A stretch of 64,000 nt of DNA from contig JAYKKI010000009.1 in NCBI GenBank assembly GCA_039881145.1, positions 13,938,501 through 14,002,500 of the forward strand, read 5' to 3'. The stretch is from Druceiella hillmani. Its lineage: Eukaryota; Arthropoda; Insecta; Lepidoptera; Hepialidae. The position numbers and the translations under genes are program-made. Under the pieces are notes generated by a model that saw only the letters and a program-made list of their open reading frames with translations, was not told where the DNA came from and ran no database searches. Below are positions 37,481 to 48,760 of the stretch, in pieces (the stretch's first letter is position 1; every line of letters starts with the position of its first letter).

Positions 37481-39399
37481 TTCCTCTTTGTTTATAAAAA
37501 AAAATAATAGACGACAGTTTATATGAAGTATGATTCAATATTTTCCTAACGAATGAAAAGATCCTCCATTTGTGAATCTATTTCTCACTTCATCGAATTT
37601 TTTGCATTTTAATTTAATTATACAATATTTTCAACATGCTAAAAACTTAAATATTTTTTGGTCAGTAAGTGTTTTTATGAGGAAAATTATTTCCATATAT
37701 TATTTGAATATCTGTCATTTGTTGAAAATTCACGGCTGCGAGTTGATTGAATTTTTCCAAACTTCTACAGTTTACGTTTTCAATTATGAATAAAGTTACT
37801 TGTTTTGTATCTCGACGTTAGATTCAGTAAGTAAAGCGTAATTACCTGTGAGTAAACCAACGTTTTGTGTTACTTGTGTAGAACATAGTAAAAGTTGTGA
37901 CACACCTCCACCATGTACGTAAATTTCCTTATCCCTGGTAAGCAACTTCAAACAGGTATCATGGTCTATTGTGGAATTCGTGGCTAGTTTTCTTTGTAAC
38001 ATATGAATTAGACCTAGATTCCGTCTATCCCCCAAAAAACATCAACACATGGCCATATGTTTACTAGATGATATGAAATAATAAATAAAAAATAAGTTAC
38101 CAGATATAAAAATATTGTTTATAAACCAACTCGACTGATCAGTTGTATGAATTACATACTAGATAAAGAGCTAATATTTACTAAAATTAACTTGACTCTG
38201 TATTATGTATTTAAATGATAATTATAATCACTTAAATATGGTTGTCGATTACAAATTTCTTCTGGTATATTTTTATCTCTCAAATATTCTATTATTTTTC
38301 AAACATTTGCAATGGCAAAATAGTACATACGATTATTTAGTTTGATAAAAAGGGTATCGACATATTCGCGGCACAACACATGCCAGATTCTCATGAAAAT
38401 ATAGAGCAAATCGTACAGTTTACTTATAATTTATTCATCCCTAAATTATGCAAAAATAATACACACATATATACACAGCTCACCTTAGTCAAGAGAATGT
38501 CTGGAACGTTTTCATTTTCTGTTCATTCCTCGTTCTGTTAACAGGTTTACTTGACAGGATGTAAGTTTAAATTTAATATGAGAGGATGATAAAAATCTTC
38601 ATTTTTAAAATATTTTATGACATTTTCTATAGACAATTGTCATCTGTCGAAAACTTACTTGAACCTTGGTAAATATATTTATAGACATTAAATTGTCACA
38701 CAGCGCACTTGCGCCTCTTTATATTTCGTAATGATAAAGTCTCCATAAAATCCATTAGGTCAAGAAAAGAAAAAAATGTCAATTTGTTTGCAGAGTGACA
38801 GATAAAAGGCTAAAAAATCGCCACTGGACTTATTTTATGCTCTTAAATATTATCATAATATAATTACTGTGACATCTATCATGATGAGCTTTATGCTTTA
38901 ATTATTGGATTATTATTTCACAAGACTCCCTTTGATATCACAGAATATGCAAACCTGTTTTCTTGTGAATGTTCTTCTTTGTTTTATTCCAAATTTTTTA
39001 CAAAGTTATGAAGTAAATATTTTATTATCTTGCAAAGAATTTAATTTTGAAAACAAACTTTTGGAAACATATTCGGTTCAGCAACTTGTTACGGTCTTAT
39101 ATTGGACGCCAATAATATATTATATTATGTAAAGGTCGGCAATTTATCATTATTTCACATTGGTGTACTGTCGTGAGTAAAATAAATCTGTCACAATATG
39201 TTGTTTGTATAAAAGTACACCAGTAAATCTCGCACTGCAAAGGTTCCGCATATACATTTATATGTGTATTTATAATCATATAAAGTAATATAATATATCT
39301 ACAAATATTAATTTTACGAAACGTAAATATATTGACTACTATGCCTAATATCGTGCATAATTAAAAAGTTAATCTTGGATAATCGCTACAATTTTCGTA
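37481..39399. other. AT-rich DNA, nothing recognised
   Basis: Frames of 73-79 codons (37572-37793, 37796-38035, 38905-39132) have no recognisable domain. Short CA/TA run near 38460. No RNA gene seen. Confidence 0.5.
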
Positions 39400-39429
39400 C
39401 ATTCTTTGCATGCTTCTAAAAGCCTTATT

Positions 39430-39710
39430 TTTTTCATAATTTTAGGTTGGGTACTTTCGGATAAAGAGAGGTTGAAATATTTTTGTGCATATTTCAGTAT
39501 GTCTTTGAAGCTCTACTATCTAAAATTATGAAGAAATATTTTTAAGTTTCAGCCTTTAAGATATGAGCCGGTTAGCATGTCATATTACTATGAAGAATTT
39601 CAAGCCTACATCAAGCGGTTTCTGAGAAAAATGTCTGTGACAAATAAACAGAAAGACATATTATCTTATAAATTCCGTTTTGCCCTTTTGAAGTACTAAA
39701 ACCTAAAAAA
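39430..39710 (+). repeat. Dispersed insect-type repeat relic, copy B
   Basis: AATTTCAAGCCTACATCAAG, GCGGTTTCTGAGAAAAATG, ACAAATAAACAGAAAGACA and TTCCGTTTTGCCCTTTTGAA then ACTAAAACCTAAAAA follow in order (39598-39710). The upstream 39430-39590 has related 'AAGTTTCAGCCTTTAAGATA' wording and probably belongs to the same relic. Confidence 0.6.
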
Positions 39711-40069
39711 GGATTAAAAAATCTCAGGCCTGTATGACAATATGCAAGTAACAGAATATCTTTTTGGTTTCAGTTCAGTTTTTAAATTTCCCCTAATCAA
39801 ATTAATTCTTAAATTTTCTTGAAAAAAATAATTTTTTTTAATAAAACTAGAATCTTTTTTTATTCACTAAAAGTTATAACGATTTATAATACATGTAACG
39901 TTGTTAGACACAAAATTCAATTAAATCGAATGCGAAACTTTCGACACTAGAGTCCTTTTTGCACTTAGTCAGTTTAATATTGTTATGAAAATATAATATT
40001 CCAAGAGCTATATCCTAAAAATTCAACGAAGAATTGACTTATATTCAAATTATGCAATAATAAAACCGC
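39711..40069. other. AT-rich DNA, nothing recognised
   Basis: No feature recognised. Confidence 0.5.
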
Positions 40070-40340
40070 TAAGTGGGACCAGCACCTCCACTATACCAGC
40101 TTTGACCGTGCACGTAACGTATGTTTCACAAACCGCTCCTTTTCCGCCCTACACGTTAGCAGGATACATCAGACACATTATTTATTAGGGATACGGTGCT
40201 CGTTTGTCGTGAGTTGGCGATTTATCATTTATGGCTTATGAGCAAAAATAATAAGCGTCCGTTTTGGGCCGATTCTGCCGCGAGATACGCGGCCGCTTGT
40301 TTCGGTCCGGGTGCTTTGGTAAATGTTTCGTGAGGATTAT
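40070..40340. promoter_or_regulatory. CpG-rich island with Hox-like site and NotI site
   Basis: GGGACCAGCACCTCCACTAT, CGTGCACGTAACG and GCCGCGAGATACGCGGCCGC (40276-40295; hairpin CCGCG-AGATA-CGCGG and GCGGCCGC). CATTTATGGCTTATGA at about 40227 contains TTTATGGC, a posterior-Hox type core, with CGATTTATC just before. A 109-codon frame (40264-40593) starts inside but shows no domain and is not supported as a gene. A candidate enhancer is my inference. Confidence 0.3.
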
Positions 40341-41779
40341 AAAATTTTCAAAAATGTATGTTTATTTATTCACAGTAGTGGTTGAGCGAACGATGTGGCT
40401 GAATTGGTCTTGTGTATGTGTGGGACCAAGCGGAAGTCCGAAAACGGCTTTTAAATTTGCCGCTGTCAACATATTTCAAGAAGCGTATTTGAAAATCAGC
40501 CAGATAACGATCGTTAATTCCATTCGTATGTACAATATTGATTTCAAATCGCTAAAGTACAATAGATCGTTTGTATCAAAATACACCGATTAAAATGAAA
40601 CACAATTTTTTATAAATAATACGGTTTAATAAAATTTATAGACTGTCCGTTTTTATTAAGGTAAATCGTGATATTTTTTGAAAAATGTAAATTGAAAATA
40701 AATATGAAAAATTATGTTTTAAGCTCTCATACGTTAGTTAAAAAAGCGCATGGACTCACTTTGATAACAAATAGCGCATATATATTCTTGTGTAATGTAA
40801 TAAATACTTACCTTCTACGAGAGAACGGATGTTGAAAATAGTGAGGGTGAACTGACATAACAACACCTTTAGATAGACGCATCATAGCGTATAAATGTTA
40901 ATATATTCCAATGTTTTCTCCAATATAGTAATTTAACGTTGACAAAATGTAAACAAGTATTACTGTTTCATATTTTGTTGCTACGAAAATGCCAAATGAC
41001 ACAGCTTTCGTTAACAAAATATATAGAAATTTCATGACATTATTGAAATTGCATGACGTTATTTTTATGAATATTATCTGAATGATAATATGTTCCAATA
41101 AAATTCAGTATAATCGGTAATATTTTAATATTTTTTTTAATTTTATGTATTTATTTAGTGATAAGTTCTTTAAAGTGATTAGATATAAAGGGCACTAATT
41201 TTTATTTAGTTATGCATTGTAAGAAGTTAAATTGTTTATATACATTTCGAGAATAATTTTCTTCTTATTATTTTTGTTTAAAAATTATTTAGTTGGCCCC
41301 AGATTAGTCATTGATCTATGTTCATAAAGCAAAACCATTGCAATGATGTCTGCATCTTATAACATTTTTGACCTTCATTATTTAATCAAAAGATAGCGCT
41401 AATAACTTTCATATATATTTTATTCTTAAAACTGTAAAACACTGTATTTACTATATATTGATTTTAAAGTAAGGACAGAATTATGATTTTTATAAATGGT
41501 CTAGAAACTTCAATACATTTCGATATTTTTTATTTATGTTTATATTGAAAAAAATTAAACCTCGGAGAAACAAACTTAAAAAAGGAATAAATTTAATTAA
41601 AACCTAAGAAATTTGTTAAGTAACTCCGAATCGTTGATAAGACAAAATGAGATATCAAAAAATATTAAACATTTTCCTCGTGCACTTCCTCTAAGTAAAC
41701 GAAGAAAATAAAGATCGCCACAGTCAGTGATTATAAATTAAGAAAATTTAAAACATCAATTTATTGTGTTAATTTTGCT
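40341..41779. other. AT-rich DNA, nothing recognised
   Basis: No gene, repeat or RNA recognised. Confidence 0.5.
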
Positions 41780-42010
41780 CCCTCTGACTTGATATCTCGC
41801 ATCATCACCGTCATATTATACATGATAAATAATGTTCCTAATTTTGGTTCCTTCGCGAAGATATTCTTTCATTTCCAAAAAAAAGGCCGCTTTTTTTATT
41901 AAACGAATCTCATATTTATGAAGGATATATTCCTTAATTTTATTCTCCATCTAAGGATTACGGTTATGGGCCGAGGCGAAAAAAAGTCGCTTCATAAAAC
42001 GTGAAACAAG
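41780..42010. promoter_or_regulatory. GC-richer patch with Otd/Bicoid-type site
   Basis: TCTCGCATCATCACCGTCAT, CCTTCGCGAAG and AAGGATTACGGTTATGGGCC (41953-41972). GGATTA is the Otd/Bicoid-class core. The patch is short and flanked by AT-rich DNA. Evidence for regulation is only compositional. Confidence 0.2.
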
Positions 42011-43300
42011 TACAAGTACTTAGTTATATTACGGCAGTGACTCGTGGTGCTGCCTAATTTTCATACATTTTTTATACAAAGGTTATTTATACAATTTTGG
42101 GAGGTTAAATTAAACTCGACAATTCAATTAAATGCACGTATGTAGTTTGTGAAAAGCATTATTGATTTACGCGATCTGGGTTTTCTATTAATCTTGGTTT
42201 TTATGAAAGAGCTTATACGGAATCCAATTAGACTTATTACAATTTGTATGTATCATAACGCTAAATAAAGTGTAGATTTTAAATTTATAAGTTAGCATTA
42301 GTTTTAACAAAAATTAAAATATGTTTGGAATTTAGTTTTGGAGGCCGTCCAAAAATATCTTTTACACAGTCAAGTTACGTTGGAAACTGAAATAAGAATA
42401 TTTTTCTTAAAATTTAATTTACCTTTAAAATTATGATAAAATGATGGGGTTTAATGGTGGGAGTTTGACCATCTAGTCTATTTAAAATTTTGAGAGAAAT
42501 GTATTTTAAAATATTTAACAGTCTGCAAGTAAATGTTAGGAAAAATGTACCTATGTCTCAAGAATTTTATAATAATTTAAAGCTATATTATGTCTTTTTT
42601 AGCAGATATTCATTACTATTTGGATAGGTTTACATATTAATTTGCAGTCAGAAAAAAATTGGTTTAAAGCAGAAATATTACGCAATACAAGTTTCAGATT
42701 GATTGACAAAACAATAAAGGAAAACACACTTATATTGTAGTGATTTTTATTAAAAAATATAATATAATTTCCGTATTATGACATTCATACCAATATCATT
42801 GCTTATCCTTTTTGTCTAATCTGGCGTATTTTAAATGCATATCGCCTTAGACGTCATACCATATATAAATGAATACTGGAACAACAAAAATTGATGAAAT
42901 ATCCATTTTTCCCTGAAATTTCAAAAAGTAATAATTATTTTGCCCTTACCATAAATTTCAGATAACATATCACTAAGATTTTACAATATGAAAAGTGCTC
43001 TGAATTTTAGTTATATAAGTAACAAAATAGTATTTAAAATACTTAAATATATTTTTTGCCTGTATAGAAATAAATTTTGATAGTCATTAAGCAATATCGG
43101 TCAAGGAAAAAACAATTCTACGAGTATTTTATTTGTCTTTGGAAATATTGTGTAGAGTTAACCCATTAAAATTTGGAAGACATTTTTTTCTCGCGTAGTG
43201 TGGGCAACGTGGATGGTGGAAAACTTGAGAAGCAAACAATCTGGAAATTGAACTAATATTAAATATAGCCTTATTTACCCCATTTGGTCTCTTTTTACCT
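42011..43300. other. AT-rich DNA, nothing recognised
   Basis: No feature recognised apart from short poly-A/T runs. Confidence 0.5.
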
Positions 43301-43310
43301 ATTTTCTTGT

Positions 43311-43570
43311 TTTAGTCTCAGTAGTTTTGGAGTTGGGGAGTTATGTATAATTTTAGCTATTATTCGCGGCAAGTATCCCAGGATAAAATATTTACCTTAA
43401 TTTACGCTTTAAAGTTAGGTCTCAACTTTGCTTTATTTTGAATTTTGATCTTAGTAGTTTTAGAGATAATGACTAATAACAAAGTTGTAGCTGTTATCCG
43501 CAGCTACACTCACAAAAAAAAACAAATTTAATAATGTTTGGCGAGTATCTCATAGCAACCTATTTACTTC
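43311..43570 (+). repeat. Two diverged copies of a ~130-bp direct repeat
   Basis: CTCAGTAGTTTTGGAG ... TTTTAGCTATTATTCGCGGC ... AAGTATCCCA ... ATATTTACCTTA (43316-43400) is echoed by CTTAGTAGTTTTAGAG ... TTGTAGCTGTTATCCGCAGC ... GAGTATCTCA ... CTATTTACTTCA (43450-43572). Order is kept with an insertion in the second copy. This is old, diverged duplication. Confidence 0.55.
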
Positions 43571-44089
43571 ATAATTAAATTCGTTTTAAGAAATAAATAA
43601 AAACTTATAATTAGTGAACTAATATACGGGTTGATCTTTGACTTTATTAATTTGTATATTATAAACTTGCGACATGCGTAGATGTTGTAAAACTGGCGAC
43701 ATGTGTGACTTTGCAATATGTGTAGAGAAAATAAAAGACAATTATTCGAAATCGGGTAGTTTGCAGATAAAATCTAAAGCACTAATAATTTATTACATTG
43801 AACTATTTATTTTTATGTTTCGTTACTTATTTACATGGTTGCACTAACCGAATTTATTAATACCATCAAAGACACTAACTATACTTAAAATTGCTTTGGA
43901 GCCAATTCGTTAATTGCTACCTAAATTTAAGTTTATAATGTAAGACACTGTTTGCTCACTAATAGACATTATTTAGTATTATTGAATGAAACTTGTGTCT
44001 GTACGTATGTATGTATTTCATTGAGCACACAGCTGAGTTAAAATTACCCAATTTCAATATACTGTCAATTTCTAATACGGTAACTCACT
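43571..44089. other. AT-rich DNA, nothing recognised
   Basis: No feature recognised. 'GTACGTATGTATGTATTT' near 44000 is a minor simple run. Confidence 0.5.
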
Positions 44090-44400
44090 GTAGTAACGCA
44101 AACTAGCAGTCTGTGGACGTTTCGCCATGGCACAGGAAACCTACACCCAGTTCCTTTTACCTGGCGAAACGGGTTTAGGTAGTGCGGTCGGTCCCCACCG
44201 TCGCTACATAAACCTCGTATCAAATGTTAATGTTCCGCTTTAACTGCCGGGGAACGCAATTAACCCTTAATTCTTGACTAGTCTTTCTCCGTTTCGGCTC
44301 CGTCAAATAATACTTTTAATGATGCCATTATTCGAAAATTATAAGTTTATTTTGATTGAATTATCAGTATCGACGTGATGGCCTACTCTGTGGTAGGTTG
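44090..44400. promoter_or_regulatory. GC-richer island with a 9-bp stem inverted repeat
   Basis: GTTTCGCCA (44119-44127) and TGGCGAAAC (44162-44170) are perfect inverted copies around a 34-base spacer that itself holds GGAA/TTCC. Further on come GTGCGGTCGGTCCCCACCGT, CTGCCGGGGAACG and homeodomain-like CAATTAACCCTTAATT (44258-44273). No open frame. It is a candidate conserved noncoding element. Confidence 0.3.
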
Positions 44401-44489
44401 CTTTCTATTACGCCTTTCATCCCTGCTCGTTATTACTTTGCTAATGAAGCTGCCGAAGTATAAATATATGTAGGTGGGAACTCACCATT

Positions 44490-44541
44490 GATTGGAAGGT
44501 ATGTATTATTGCTACGATTGGAAGGTATGTATTATTGCTAC
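44490..44541 (+). repeat. Perfect two-copy 26-bp tandem duplication
   Basis: The unit starting GATTGGAAGGTATGTATTAT at 44490 is repeated exactly from 44516 and followed by a truncated third start (GATTCG). Exact identity suggests a recent slippage or duplication. Confidence 0.95.
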
Positions 44542-46250
44542 GATTCGCAATGCGGATGCACGTTGTAAGTACCTTCACTTCAAATGATGGCGACTGAAAA
44601 CGTTTCCATTATGAATTGGATTAAATGGATACCTTATTTCGTGATTCGTTATATATTTAACTGATAACATTTAGGTAAGCCCTGTCATTAAATCGCTATT
44701 ACCTTTCTTGTGTGAAAATTACATATTTATTTTTGTTAACTGAATACATATTTTAGTTTGTATTGGATATCAACTGTTTTTTTCAATTACGCTCATAAAA
44801 ATAAATTATATATTTCAATACTAATAAATACTATAGTGATGAAGTTAAAATCTTCCCCTGGCTTAATTGCTAAACTTATGTTTAGAAAATTAGAAAATAA
44901 GGCAAATAAGTCGGCATAATTAACTTATAAATAAAATTCGTAACAATTCATTTAGGTTTCCTATCTTAGTATAAATGACAAACTGTAAAAACAGTGTTAT
45001 TACCTTAAGAGAGTATATAAATTTCAAACATTTTAGTTTTTTATTATTATGTTATATTGCTTCATTATATAAAACTGTCATAAATATTGGAAATACATTA
45101 TTTAGTGAAATGATACGAAATGATAACCGACGGCGCATCAGAATTTCCATTGTAAATTCAACGCTAACGTTAATCCAAAATATAAAAGCTATTTTAATGT
45201 CCACCAGGTTCAAGCAAATATATATTCAAACGAACAGGAAAAAATTGGTTTTTATTACATAAAAATGTTTATCCCCTCTTTTGCAAAGTAAAGATAAAAA
45301 ATAAATGCTGCAAAATTGTACAAGTAACTAAAATAAAAAAGAAGTATAGTAAATTTTGTAAAAAATTACGATGGAAGAAAAACTAAGTTAGTCCCAGGAA
45401 TCCTAACAAACTTGAATTTAGAACCCTTAATAAACAGTAAAATATTTTCGATTTAGAAAATAAATTAAATCTTCTAGATTAAAGATAACACAGCATTCGA
45501 ACATGAATATTTTTTAAAAAATTCGGTCACGGATCCTAAAGAGTTAACAATCCTTCTACAAAATTAATAATACTCAGAACAATGTTTATATTTTTGTGGA
45601 TGAAATATCAATGAAAATTAAAAACTTTGAAAATTCATTTAATCTATCATTTATTTAATATAATAACTTATATAATGCGCTCAAATTAGCAAAAAGAATG
45701 CGAAATTTTAGGCACATTATTTGTGTGTCCTGTGATCGAAAAGTGAAATATTTTTGCGGATCGGCTTCATGTTATGGCTTGTAATGTGATATTTAAATTT
45801 AACTGTATTTTTTATGTTCACGTGAATTTTACACAGGTCATTATGGGATAGTAACTTTGGGGTTAACTTAGCATTTGCTTCATTGTGATGTCTAAAATGG
45901 TTCGGAAATTATGTTGATATCGGTATTGAATTCCAAAAACTAAATGTTAATAAATTAATGCCTTCATGTTATTACTTTTTTAGACTGTAGTACATAAAAA
46001 CACGTTTAGTAGTCCCGAATAAGTCAAATATGTATTCGGATATAATGGACTCTAGAATTTTTCGTGCTTTGAGTTAATTTACTCTTCGATCAGTATCGAA
46101 CATATGTTTTTTCGATTATATTCCATAGTGCACTATCTATCGTACTATGCCAAAATCCCTGGTTAATTACAGCATAAAAATTAAAAAGTCTGTTTATTCA
46201 GTAATTACAAATTAATATAAAATAAAATGATGAAAAAAAATAGAAATTTG
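44542..46250. other. AT-rich DNA, no supported gene
   Basis: A 95-codon plus-strand frame at 44975-45262 has no recognisable domain. Nothing else recognised. Confidence 0.5.
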
Positions 46251-46261
46251 TGAATGTAGTT

Positions 46262-46450
46262 AAGGCCCATTCACACTCACAGTCCGTTGCGAGTATCATC
46301 CAGTACTTTGTTCCTGCCATTTCTCGTATCTCGTCCACCCAGCGTGTGTATGGTCTGCCTTATTTTATTTTTATTATTGGTTTCTTCTACAGCGTCACTT
46401 TTTTGACTGTTTGTCTTATTTTTGACCATCCTAACAACGTGACCTGCCCT
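46262..46450 (-). pseudogene. LINE ORF2 C-terminal relic
   Basis: The minus strand reads GHVVRM (46427-46444) and then, in another frame, GRPYTRWVDEIREMAG (about 46310-46358) followed by YWMILATD and EWAL down to about 46262. 'W.GHV.RM ... GRP..RW.D.I...AG..WM..A.D...W' is the classic run after the reverse transcriptase of CR1/RTE/I-type non-LTR elements. A frame change separates the two pieces, and a stretch between them has degenerated into A-rich sequence. Nothing of the endonuclease or polymerase core is present. It is a 5'-truncated, dead LINE. An 83-codon plus-strand frame over it is a shadow. Confidence 0.8.
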
Positions 46451-47297
46451 TTACCATTTCTGACCAAGTATATGTTCGATGTTCGTTACATTAAAAAATG
46501 AATATGTACTTAATTCAATTATGCATTTAATTCTGGAATCAACGAGATCACCATCGTACTCGTTGACTATTATTTCCGTTTCTATAATTACGAAAAATTC
46601 ACTCACAAAACGGTGGTACCGGTGAGAGATAATGATATGTATAAATATGTACTACATGCTAACACGAAATACTGTGTTTATTCTACTCATATTACCTAGC
46701 AGGAAAAAAATTGCTTAACTCGTTTACCACTACGATTAGTATATAAAATGATATAAAGTCGGCATTTGTTACAACCTGAGTAAGAATATTCCAATACTAG
46801 AATAGTGCTGAAAAACTGGCTAATTTAAAATCATTTAACAGAGCTCTAGGTAGACGGAAATTTTATAAATTACTTTATATTTCATATATTAATTATATTT
46901 TATAAAATATTGTGATGCCTATTCTAAGCAAGTGTAGGTTTAGTACATTTAATTTATTGGTCAAAACGTTGAAATCGTCCTAATAACTATAATACAATAA
47001 AAATATATCACTGCACCTAACACTTGGACTAAACTTTATCACATAAGTATACCCGCACTGAAACACATTTTATATGAAATAAATCAAATTTTCCACCAAG
47101 AAATTTATTCTGAGCGGAAAGAGAATAACGATCTGCGACTACAGCCGTTTCAAACACATCAGGCAATAAGACTGAAAACACTTGGGTACCGGTTGATATT
47201 ATACTTATCATGTAGGCCTCCCTATAATATAAGTATGCTATGTATAAAAATATATGCTATATGTGTATTTTTACATGTTCAATGCCATTGAAAACAT
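46451..47297. other. AT-rich DNA with repeated TGCTATGT words
   Basis: Before the hairpin, TATGCTATGTATAAAAATAT (about 47231) and GCTATATGTGTATTTTTACATG resemble the hairpin's own arm/loop junction, suggesting local copying. No gene recognised. Confidence 0.45.
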
Positions 47298-47370
47298 ATT
47301 CAATATTTAAAATTATTTTTACCCGTAGCATGTTACATGCTATGTGTAAAAATGATTTTAAATATTGAAT
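47298..47370. repeat. 73-nt near-perfect palindrome/hairpin
   Basis: The 25-base arms (47298-47322 and 47346-47370) start ATTCAATATTTAAAAT on both strands and differ at one position. The centre holds a second perfect stem, TAGCATG-TTA-CATGCTA (47326-47342). About 31 of 36 possible pairs form. There is no gene beside it. The length falls in the range of microRNA precursors, but the tiny loop and AT-rich arms argue for a palindromic insertion or replication product. Confidence 0.85.
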
Positions 47371-47498
47371 AAAAAATACAATGAAGTTAAACTGTCTTCA
47401 TCCCATCTGCTTTTTTTGGCAAGCGAGCATCGTAACACCTAACATTATGTTCTTAATAAAACTTAATTTTTTAATCCTTACTAATACTTAGTTTATTT

Positions 47499-47777
47499 CT
47501 AACCAATAACTATTGGTATTTTTACCAGGGCCTTGTGGGAGAGGTAAAATAACAGTAATATCACAATAAATAAAATATTATTTAATTCCAGTCGAAACTC
47601 TACCATAAAATTGCTGACGCCAACAATCAACGATGTAAAAAATAAACCATATGAAATATAATAATCCAATTGCACAGTAAATTTAAATATTTCAGTAACC
47701 AAATTAACAAACACAACTAATATGACGCCGCAAATAAAATAGAAACGAGGAAAGTACAACATCTTGTTGCAAAACAT
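47499..47777 (-). CDS. Hydrophobic 92-codon ORF, doubtful
   Basis: An ATG-started frame with three hydrophobic stretches (residues about 14-33, 40-61 and 66-82) separated by short charged or polar segments (TEIFK, EFRLELN, SHKAL). It could be an exon of a membrane protein, such as a chemoreceptor-like gene, but AT-rich DNA readily makes hydrophobic frames, and I see no family motif or clear splice sites. It is reported only as a candidate. Confidence 0.12.
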   Translation of the reverse strand: MFCNKMLYFPRFYFICGVILVVFVNLVTEIFKFTVQLDYYISYGLFFTSLIVGVSNFMVEFRLELNNILFIVILLLFYLSHKALVKIPIVIG

Positions 47778-47999
47778 ATTTAAAAATTATATTATTCGTC
47801 TCTTCCCGGGAATGAATAATATTTTTTCGGGGATATCCACACTCGAATATGCAACCCAAAATGACCTAAACGATAAATATGGTGTTCTTAAGAATACTCC
47901 GCAGTGACTAGTGGAATGTCTATGACTTGTGTTAATATAAGGTTGTGTTAGTGGAATATCTATGGGTTATGAGCGAAAAGGTAAGCCTCACTAGTTTCA
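47778..47999. other. Small local direct repeat
   Basis: TAGTGGAATGTCTATGACTTGTG (47909) is echoed by TTAGTGGAATATCTATGGGTTATG (47948), spaced about 40 bases. No gene. Confidence 0.5.
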
Positions 48000-48760
48000 G
48001 GAAATTTAAAGGGATGAACTAGAGACGAGGTTGTCCCATAATATTATTGGACGGCAAAGAGTTAGCATCGCGACCAGTTTTCATCCAATTATTTTTCCAA
48101 TTTTCAAGTCCCCTAAAGAAATTTCCGGAATATCAAAATTGTTTTCTTACTTTTATCGTCTTACGTGGAGGCTGATTAGGCTCTAGTTTTAACCTTGTTC
48201 TATTTTTATATCGAAAAATGTTTATTTTACGAACTCATTTTATAAATTGTGGCCTTCTGATCTTGGTTAAAATTCCGCATCCATAATAAAAAACAAAAAT
48301 AATAGACCACCTCAGCTTGAAATCGTCTTTTACTTTTACTGTTCGCCTCGAAAAAATAACAAATGTGACCCGCAGGGATCGTTATACTTTATTAGTCGGC
48401 GAACAATTTAGTAAAATCATTTAAAAAACCCCTGCCATAAGCAGAAAATGCATCCGCCGACATCAAACTCGCACCTAACTTGATAACAATATCGTTTTTA
48501 AGAGGGTATTTAGGAAAACGACATCAAAGATCTCCGGCCGCCTTTGAGGGATGTAAAATTAATTTAAAGGTACTCTGCTACGACTTGGCCCTGCGATAAT
48601 TTCACCTTCGCTAAGTTGAATATCGCACTTAAGTAATATTGAGTTCCATAAAAAGTTAGGGAACGGGGAATTCATATCGAGATCTGGAGAGCGATCGCTG
48701 AAAACAGATGCCGCTGAAGAACGCGCCCAATTTAAAATTGTCTTAAAAACTGAGACAAGT
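48000..48760. promoter_or_regulatory. Longest GC-richer island, candidate enhancer cluster
   Basis: About 760 bases of more even composition than anywhere nearby. Sites seen include GACATCAAAGATCTC (48520-48534; TCF-type ATCAAAG), CCTTTGAGG, TAATTTAAAGG, GCGATCGC in the palindrome AGCGATCGCT (48690-48699), TTTTTAAGAGGGTA, and repeated TCCGCCGACATC/AGTCGGCGAAC (48387-48470). There are no open frames above about 60 codons. Composition and dispersed sites suggest a conserved noncoding region. The target gene would be outside the window. Confidence 0.35.

Noticed and set aside
40264..40593. 109-codon frame starting in the CpG-rich island
   Set aside because: The frame is open mainly because its first part is GC-rich. 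No domain, homologue or splice context is recognised.
47298..47370. A microRNA precursor call
   Set aside because: The loop is three bases, the arms are nearly pure A/T with almost no bulges, and no expression evidence is available.
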